Source of the DNA: Phellopilus nigrolimitatus
Taxonomy: Eukaryota; Basidiomycota; Agaricomycetes; Hymenochaetales; Hymenochaetaceae
Length of the DNA: 64,000 nt
Assembly: GCA_021029095.1 (NCBI GenBank)
Contig: JAJOHG010000012.1
Location: 679,497 to 743,496, forward strand
Direction: 5' to 3'
Shown here: piece after piece, positions 56,459 through 64,000 of the stretch
Layout of the letters: each line of letters starts with the position of its first letter
Position numbering within the stretch: position 1 is the stretch's first letter
The notes under the pieces: model-generated
Seen by the model: only the letters and a program-made list of their open reading frames with translations
The model's database searches: none
Told to the model about the DNA's origin: nothing
Program-made: the position numbers and the translations under genes

Positions 56459-58681
56459 TCACTGCCTTGCCACCCTCGACGGTCGCAGTGAGCGCAGCTC
56501 GTATGCATCCCGGACGCTCAGCACTGCCCGTTCCGGCGCGTGCGGATCTCCGTGCTCCATGGCTCTCGTCGCCCAGCTACGGACGTCAGCTGAGCGGATA
56601 TCAAATGAGAATCCGCCTTTCCTTGCTGAAACGTCCGGTGCAGGGCGCCCCATCGCTTCCTCGAAAGAAACATCAGTAACGCGCCTGATAGAGGTGCGCG
56701 ACAAGCTCTCTAACTCCCTTCTCTCGAGTTCCCTTCTTCCAAGTGAGTGATACTCTCTATCATTATCAGAGAAAGTGATGTGGCCGCCACCGGGCGACCG
56801 AGGATACAAGTAGCTGTCGTAATGTTCAGGATCCGAACCCGGGTCGTACTGACCCTCGCGCCTGAGGCTGAGCGTGATACGGCTCATCATTGCAACCTGG
56901 TTAGAGATATCAATTTGATTACATCTTCTTTAGCCAAAGGCTCGAAGCATTGCATACCGTTAAACTAGGAGATAGAATGGTAGAACTGCTTCAGGATAAT
57001 GATCAGATCCAGGAGTCCAAATAGACGCACAATTGCTCCAGTCTGCACCAGATACAATGTGTCAGTCTGGAAGTCTAACGGCCGAGATGTGAACAGGAGA
57101 GATGCGTACTGGGCTGCGATGTTTTCGACTCCGGCCTGAAGAAGAAAAAGCAACTCTCGGCTATGTTGATATGAAGAATTCAGTGGCAAGTACGCACAGG
57201 GGTAGACATGATCATGACAGCGAGCACTAAATTCACCGCGAAGATCACGCTGGCAGAGGCAAACGGGGAATGGCGTGAATTTCAGGAAAACGGGCCAGCA
57301 CAGGGAGGACGCACCTATAATACATAAGTCCATCTTTAAGAAGTGTGCGTACGATGTGGCTCGCAGTTTGCTGCTTCACGATCTCAATGCATCGGAAGAG
57401 GGTGAGCAAGATGACTACGGTGTCATACAGTAATGGAACCCAGGCAGAGAGGGATGGGAGGAATCGCCTGTGTGCCTAGCGATCAGTACAAGACAAAGTA
57501 ATAGTGACGCTAAGACGTCAGCACACTTACAGCCTCATAACAAAAACCATTGAGCAGGCTAAAATTGCATGGCCTATCACTTAACATCATTGAAGCCCAG
57601 GAACAAACAGGAATGAACACACCATGGATTCCTGGGCCATGCTGCACAGCTGTCATGCGCTGGTTGAGCGGGACAGGACTGCATTCCAAATATATACCCC
57701 CAAATGTACGCACCTTCTCCATAGGTGAGTAGCCATGCAAATACCCCGGCTTCCACTAAAAAAACTGTGCCTACGAGCCATACAACTTTTGGTTTGTCAT
57801 TGTATAAGGCTCTTACTCTGTTTCAGATATCTCAATGACTTGAACGCCATTCATCGGGGCGAAGAAAGGCACGTACCGTATCAACATCATCAGCCCACTC
57901 ACCAGTACAGCGATGGCTACAGTCGCCCCTTCAAACCGTACAAAATGGGCGCAGCTGTCAACAATAAACAGATACGGTATCTGTCAATCATCCGTCTCAT
58001 GAATGATGGTTGACACGACTCACCTCTAGAAGACCAGAAGAATAAGTCGACTATTTAAGTTTCTTATGATGAGATTTGAAATTTTACCTCCGAAGACCAG
58101 TCAGAAAAGTACGCTGCAAAACAACACTTACTATTTCATTTTCCTTTAAGATGGGCTTGAATCGTACCTATGAAATTACCAATGAAACTTAATGGCGTGA
58201 AGTATCGGTTCTAAACCGAAGCGTAAGAATCTATGAAGGAACGAATCAAAATAATTCTGAACACGTACGAGGAAAAACAAGTAGACAACTTGATGTTGGA
58301 GCTGATTAGTTGGAGACGTTAATCTTCCTACGAAAAGGAAGAGCATACGAAAACTTTTCCGCCCTCGCCAAATGTAACGAACCTAGAACACAATAAGAAT
58401 CTGCGGGCATATCGGCCAACATTGCCTACTTGCCTCATCCTGAAGCGTGATAATATGGTCCCAAACCAAGATAGTGAACCCAATAAATGCGACGTTCTGA
58501 TAGAAAGTTAGTCTATGCAGGTATATTGTGCAGCTTCGTTGACGTACATTCGTGATTCTCCTAGAATAGTCCAGTCAGTCAGTAACTACAGACTCGGGAG
58601 GAAGAATAAAGCTAAATAGGTCACTAACGTATCCAACGCATCCTTGTACTCGGACTCTTGCCGTAGATAAAAGTTAGACAT
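56459..58681 (-). CDS. DUF6533 family seven-helix membrane protein
   Basis: The start reads MSNFYLRQESEYKDALDT and the family landmarks follow across many short exons. They are NVAFIGFTILVWDHIITLQDE, VRYIWRGRKS, HFVRFEGATVAIAVLVSGLMMLI, VVWLVGTVFLVEAGVFAWLLTYGE and AWVPLLYDTVVILLTLFRCIE. Next come SHIVRTLLKDGLMYY and VIFAVNLVLAVMIM, then the last conserved box MMSRITLSLRRE before a disordered Arg/Ser-rich tail ending at 56459. DUF6533 proteins are abundant in agaricomycetes; their role is unknown. One intron after LQDE seems to use a GC donor (GAG then GCAAGT). Not every exon join could be fixed (around 57640-57680, 57060-57130 and 58020-58150), so small lesions are possible. Confidence 0.75.
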
Positions 58682-59675
58682 CCTGGCTTTGAAATCAGCA
58701 CCTCACGGTGGCGCAATTATTAGTAAAGGGATTCCGGGGCGTATGTGGCAGAACCGCTCCGCTCATGAGGGTAACTGAATTTCGGAGTTGTTCTCCTCTC
58801 TCCGCGTTTTATGTTGTCATCCGGGCGCTGATAATTAAATTTCCCCAGCCTGGGACAACGGGTACAGCCATAAACCTGTGACGAATCAGTATTTTACGCG
58901 TGATCATCTGCCAATATCGAGATCCAGCTGCCAGCTGCCAGATATTTGCCTCCGGCACTCGACGCACAGATCTTGGACAGGGTCGAAAAGATTGATATTA
59001 GATTTTTGCGCATATGAAGTTAGTATTTGGATTCCCTTACTCAATAGCTAGATAGCTCGGGGAGGGGTTTTGTGAATCAATTGTACCTGGAGTAAGACGC
59101 CCCTGATAGACGCCGGAACATGGCTTGGTTATCGATCACCTTGAAAGGACCCATGACTACCTAGAAATCAATATACAAGTATGACCTCGAATCGGAAAAC
59201 TAGGTTTCACTGAGAAAGTCATGGTCTTGGTAATACCATTGGTAATGGTAGTAAACTAAGGAACACGTGACCTTCGTGTATGTCCACAAATAGAGGCAAA
59301 CTCAATACAGCTCGGTACGGAAGAGCACACTTGAAGCTTGCCGCCTCATATGCAGCAAGAAGTTGGTGTTCGACCCTTTGTTTCCGACTTCCTTGTTGGT
59401 CTTATCATTTTTGCGATCACGCAGCAAAAGCAAAAATCAAACTGAAGTGGCATAGGAGTGAACAATCGAGCACGCGTTTAGACTTGTATATATCAACTTG
59501 ATGGATACATAGATCTATGCATACCGCCCGCACAGGTCTACTCATTTTGCTTCGCCTGGGTTATCCGTCGCGCCGCTTCCCTCAGACCATTGTACGAACG
59601 TAGCCTCCTCAGGCAGCTGCAACGGCACAATCGAGTGCCTGAAGTCCAAAAACGTTCCTTTTCCCCATGCTGACA
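58682..59675. other. Intergenic region
   Basis: AT-rich sequence with no open frame above 75 codons and no motif. The part next to 58681 should be the promoter of the DUF6533 gene (minus strand). Confidence 0.5.
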
Positions 59676-59815
59676 GTGCGTTCTGGTTTCAGAGCGAACC
59701 TGCGTGCGGGCCAGGATATAGATACGAATTCAGCTCCCATTCCTCTGCGTTCGAACCATAAATAACCTCGCATTTGAGGTTGATAGTGATACGACTCATC
59801 ATTGCAACCTACTTA
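59676..59815 (-). pseudogene. Relic of a second DUF6533 gene (last exon)
   Basis: On the minus strand the conserved box VAMMSRITINLKCEV is followed by a tail (WELNSYLYPGPHAGS) that parallels the one of the intact DUF6533 gene (DSYLYPRSPGGG), then a stop. No other parts of the family are visible upstream on this strand (59816-60400). It is the remnant of a tandem copy. Confidence 0.6.
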
Positions 59816-60404
59816 TTGTAAGAAACAGGGTCAAACTCCGAGAACAAGTGGTGATTGATGTACCGTTAATCTGTAATTTCAGATGCAAAAGGAATCCATT
59901 AGTTTCTGATTGAACATGAAGATTTAGATACATTACAGTTGGGCGAGTCTGATATTTAAGAAGGGATTTACGTCAGCTATGGCTGTTGACTCAATGAAAT
60001 ATACTTACTGACCAGTAATATTCTTCACATCAGCCTGAAAATACGAGGAAGCAGTTCGCTCAGCTCTGGGACAGAAAGAGGTCCTTAGCAGACCTGCGCG
60101 AGTCAATGCATAATTCACTCTTCACACAATAGAGCAGAATAAAGCGCCAGAATGCACCAGTATCTTGTTGCTTGTGTTCACATCAATTTTTCTTTGAGAA
60201 CTGTGGGCTTCAAGCCTCAAGTATCGTCATGAAACCCAGTAGCAGATTAGACCAGTCAGAGGTAAACCAGTAGATAAAGAGGTGATACATATTAAAAATC
60301 CATAAGAACATGCGTAATAACGTCCAGAAATCCAGAATAATCGGCGTATCGATTGTCAGCCATGAAGTCTAGTCTTCAGGTATCTGTTGACCTCATGAAA
60401 GTAC

Positions 60405-61579
60405 CTATTTCAAACGTGCGCAAAACTGATTAATGCCAGAAAAAATGAAAGGCACTCATTACTTACAGCTAACAGAACCACGCAGATAACGATAACCAAA
60501 ACGATCATCAGACACGCTGCCCTGCGACCCGCTTTTCGTTGGTATGCATGTGCCGTGGAAAGCTCCTCAGCTGCGCCTGAAGTATCTACAGCAATGGAAG
60601 TGATATTGGACTCGATGTTATCTGGATATTCGCGATATGTATTTAGTGAGTTTCCAGCTTTAGCGATGTAAATGGAACCCACCAAGCATCCCGCCTTGTT
60701 CGCTGACCAATGTGCCCAAGTCACGAAATATTTCTGACAGTTCATGAATACCACCTTCGATCTCCAGAATCTCCGCTTCACGCTCTTCTATTAATGATTC
60801 TTGATGCGCAAGTTCGTGGGGGGACAGCTGTCTAAGCAGCGTAATACGCGGGATTGTGAACGACACCTTAGTTTTCGTTCTGTTCGTGGCGCAAGCACTT
60901 ACTGTTGCAGGACGAGAGCTTGACGTTGCTGGGGAGAGGAGCCAGGCTGTATTTCAGAACTAGAAGTAGCTGTGAGTGCGTGATGTATCCTGAAAAGCTG
61001 ATTTGACGTACGGGCCGGCAGTTTGTTCATCGTCAACAGCAATCTTTACACCTTGCACGACCGATCTTTGGCGCTCCGCGCTGACTTGCTGAGCGCGCTG
61101 GAATGCTACTAGCGACAGTTGAAAGTCATGCGACACCTTCTGCAATGCTGTCTTCTGACTTGGCTACGTGTGATGCGGCGAGTAAGCTGGCTACCTCAAT
61201 AAATTGAATTGAGTCATACCTACCAGAGTACTCTGCAGCGCCGCCAGCTTCTTGAGATCCTCTGAGCCACGCTTCGCCATATCTCGCGTCGTCTCTGTCA
61301 GATTGTGCCTTCAGAACGCACATCGTCAGATAGCTGTATTTGGAAAGAGCAGGAGACGCGAACGTACAGGCCCGAGCGGACAGAGCCAGTATCGCGGTTT
61401 GTGCCCAGCTGGTCCACGAGTTTCAGAATTCCTTGCACGTTCGCATTGATCTTGAACACCTGCAGCGACAGAGACGACTGGAGACTCGTGAAAGCCGCCT
61501 CTTCCCGCGACTGCGGCACGGACGACAACGGCGAGCGTGGAGGCTGCGCCAAACCGGTTTCAATGTCTTGGAAGCTCAT
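60405..61579 (-). CDS. Qa-SNARE (syntaxin, Pep12/Tlg2-like endosomal type)
   Basis: Seven exons (61579-61368, 61308-61224, 61163-61012, 60959-60903, 60831-60683, 60621-60467, 60425-60405) give 276 residues in one frame. It would fuse vesicles with endosomal or vacuolar membranes. The N-terminal Habc bundle includes SLQSSLSLQVFKINANVQGI, NLTETTRDMAKRGSEDLKKL and SHDFQLSLVAFQRAQQVSAE. The SNARE motif spans ELAHQESLIEEREAEILEIE to SEQGGMLDNIESNI with the central Gln in EQGGM. One C-terminal membrane helix (LMIVLVIVICVVLLA) ends the chain. The very short last exon (FCARLK) is inferred. All parts of a syntaxin are present, so the gene is intact. Confidence 0.9.
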
Positions 61580-61880
61580 CGCGCCGATTGAACAGATGCA
61601 AGGAAGGAGGAAAAGTTGAAGGACGCGAGCACGCCGGTTACACGGTCCTCGTCGCTGTGGAGCACGGTGAAGGTTGGGCACACTCAGCACAGTTGCGGCA
61701 ACTTTCCATATTGGGCAGCGCCGTATCTGGTCCGGTTACCTAAGCTGTGTTCTTTATCTTTATATGTACTTTTAAAGCGGGTATCCCGTCGTTGCGCTCA
61801 AGATATCAGGAACAGGAGAGGAACTACGTAGAATAACAAGAAGCTGCCTTCGCAGCCAAGTGCACAAATTTATCCACGTT
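61580..61880. other. Spacer between syntaxin and the last gene
   Basis: About 300 bp, the promoter of the syntaxin gene (minus strand) and the 3' region of the next gene. No gene. Confidence 0.5.
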
Positions 61881-63966
61881 TTACACCTCACGCGACTCGT
61901 GAATCATAATTGGATCTTCCGTGAAGGCCGACCTTAAAACATCATCTGCTCGTCTGCGAAGGTTGAATTGATCGCCGAACGGAATGTAATCCTCAGGAAG
62001 GTCCCGGATTTGCATTAAATATTCTCTGACATTCGAAACCTACAAGAATAATTGGTCAGTCGAGCCCATAATCGCACGGCACGGGGTTGTTGCACACTCA
62101 CCAGTGCCGTAATGACCGCTTCGCCCGGCAAAGCCTGAATCATTTCCTCGAGCGACATTATCTTGCGGTCGATGTCCTCAAGGTCGGCAAGCCATACACG
62201 GTTCTTTCCCGAAATTAACTTGCGAAATGACCTTTTCCAATCATCTAGGTTGTGCCATTTGATTTGGTGGACGGGCCCATTCGGGCCCATAGAGGCTTCG
62301 GCTTCCGGTAAAAATCCGTCTACGGGCATGCCCAATGCAGAACGTCGAATCACAACGTCTCGTACGGATGTAGTCTTTGAGGAGTCGAATGCCGGGACTG
62401 GAGACGTGAGGGCTAATAAGTCGCCGTCGATGCCGAGAGGGGAAGGATGTTCAGAAGTATCAACAGTTTCTGTCGGCACGGGACCAATTTCAATCTCGCG
62501 TTCCATGTGCGGAGGCTGCTCGGGAGAGTCGACGATGGCAGGTGCGTGGAGAAGAGTCGCGCTGCTCGAGGAAAACAGAGCCGGGTCAGGCGGAGTAACA
62601 GGCGGCGCACTCGACGAATCGTCAGAGCGCAAGTTCTCTTCCTCGCCTGCCGCTATTTCCTCATTTTCGTCGTCTGATTCCACATCACTCGACACGACGG
62701 GTCTACCGACTTCTGAGTGCACCTGTTTTCAATCAACGACTCAGCTCCTGCACGTCTTCCGAAAACAGTTGCCACTTACCTTGCCTGGCCTGCGTCCATT
62801 CCCTCTCCGCACATCGCCTGGACCGTACAGCTGCTCAAGTATTTCGGTATATCGCTGTGCGGGTGTCTCCGAGCGCGTAAGGAAGGGCAGCCGATCCGGA
62901 ACGCGAGACAGACTCTGCCACCCTGGTGTGGGATTATAGCGCGTCGCAGACGATTTAGCCCTCTCGGCGCTAGTCTTTAGAGCATCGTCGAGGATGCGCT
63001 GCTCTCGTCTACGATAATAAGCGCTCCTGCGTACCGGCGGCTCGCGCACATATGCATGAAGCGGCGGACCACTCCATTCGTTCCTGTCTGCCCTTTGGAC
63101 GGCGACATCCGTTTGAAGATCGGACGCGTGTGAGACGGCGTCCAAACCCCGCTCCTTGGAATGGTACTCGGCGTGTTGATCGGGCTCTTTAGAACGACGT
63201 TGATCGACATCCTGTAGTGGTTCCGGCTGCTCCGGCGAAGCCGAATTAGCCGCAGATGCCGGTCCGGAAGGGGTTCCTGACTTATCCGATGCTATTCTTG
63301 TGCTTGCCGTCACAGTGGGAACCTCCAACTCTGGTGCGAGCAGGAGCACATCCGGTGAAGAAGCTTGTGATACAACTGAAAATGAACGTTTTTGGGGGAC
63401 CGAGCTTGGGGAAACAGGCATGGAAACCTGTTGTGCAGCCGGGGCAGCCGGAGCAGAGGGCTTTTTAGAAGCTTCATTAGGTGCTGTGTTGTGTGAGAAC
63501 TGCTGGAAAAGAGCTGCAGCAACTCCATTAGGTCCCTTGGAATGAGCTCTAGGTTTTGCTCCAGACTGTTTGATTCTACTTGGAAATGTGTGGTTCTTGA
63601 TGGGAGTAGCTGGATGAGAGACAGTAGGGACTAGGATATAAGGCTGGAGCCTGCGCCTCTGATTGAGGGCTCAGAAGACCTGATAAATGCAACATTGGAG
63701 TTAGAAACAGAAAAAAAAAGACAAAAATAGACATACCCCATTGAAGCAGATGAACTGGAGTGAGTCATGTCAGACAATGCCTGCTGATGAGGCACAGGCA
63801 TGTTCTCCTTGCTGACTTTCTGCAGATGGTTCTGGAATGTAAACAGACTCTCTTTAGGAGGCAAGACACTGTTCTGGGAGTGAGGAGACAGCTGTTTGAA
63901 TCTGTGGAACTGGGGAAATTCCATTCTGCTGCCCAGATCAGGTTCCATATATTCTGAGATAGCCAT
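61881..63966 (-). CDS. Long disordered protein of unknown function, possibly partial at the window edge
   Basis: Not recognised. Exons can be chained on the minus strand. A first exon from the ATG at 63966 (MAISEYMEPDLGSRMEFPQF...) is followed by an intron near 63674-63740. A long Ser/Pro/Ala-rich exon contains NPTPGWQSLSRVPDRLPFL and AQRYTEILEQLYGPGDVRRG. A phase-0 intron at 62782-62726 leads to an acidic stretch (ESDDENEEIAAGEEENL). The compact part WHNLDDWKRSFRKLISGKNRVWLADLEDID follows, and after a last intron near 62040-62100 comes NVREYLMQIRDLPEDYIPFGD, ending at 61881. The two compact pieces suggest a small folded region or binding motif within a mostly disordered chain. The acceptor at about 63670 is uncertain, and the gene may start beyond the right edge. 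Confidence 0.55.
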
Positions 63967-64000
63967 GAGAGGTGATTATGAAGAGCAAGTGCAAGGTGAA

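Overview
This window looks like nuclear DNA of an agaricomycete basidiomycete, most likely a polypore-type wood-decay fungus. The signs are genes with many short introns (about 45-60 nt), F-box/LRR proteins of the expanded basidiomycete type, a DUF6533 seven-helix protein, a Cryptococcus-type CMT1 mannosyltransferase relic, and GC-rich exons set in AT-rich spacers. No rRNA, tRNA or CRISPR was seen. Exon joins were inferred by eye from splice sites and reading frame; there is no transcript evidence.

Left arm (1-10 kb): an F-box/LRR relic, a coiled-coil protein of unknown function, two small single-pass membrane proteins (4.5-5.0 and 6.6-7.7 kb) and an intact membrane protein with a LEA-2-like outer domain (8.6-10.1 kb).

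Central block (11-30 kb): a gene graveyard. Every recognisable cellular gene here is a broken copy: CMT1, a Na+/Ca2+ exchanger, importin beta (KAP95) and the APC/C activator CDH1. Two mobile elements sit inside it. The first (about 18.4-21.4 kb) carries an apparently intact eight-exon tyrosine recombinase facing an intact gene of unknown function, a Crypton-like arrangement. The second is a 6590-bp insertion (22374-28963) that splits the CDH1 copy. It has perfect 12-bp terminal inverted repeats, a probable 2-bp target duplication and inverted subterminal repeat arrays, and it holds decayed pieces of a PAK/STE20 kinase, a MADS-box factor and RTF1. I read it as a gene-capturing (Pack-type) transposon. 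A palindromic repeat with arms GCGTTTCTCG occurs at both ends of the KAP95-CDH1 part of the block (14.1-14.7 and 30.03-30.08 kb).

Right arm (31.8-64 kb): mostly intact genes. They encode two more single-pass membrane proteins whose transmembrane segment is cut by a phase-1 intron, as in the two on the left; a large F-box protein; the Msp1 AAA extractase; an alpha/beta hydrolase; an Aurora kinase; a SUN-domain (SLP1-type) ER protein; an FMN-dependent 2-hydroxyacid dehydrogenase; a tandem F-box pair plus a third relic; a DUF6533 protein and a relic of a second; a Qa-SNARE (syntaxin); and a long disordered protein running to the right edge. These are ordinary neighbours rather than one pathway.
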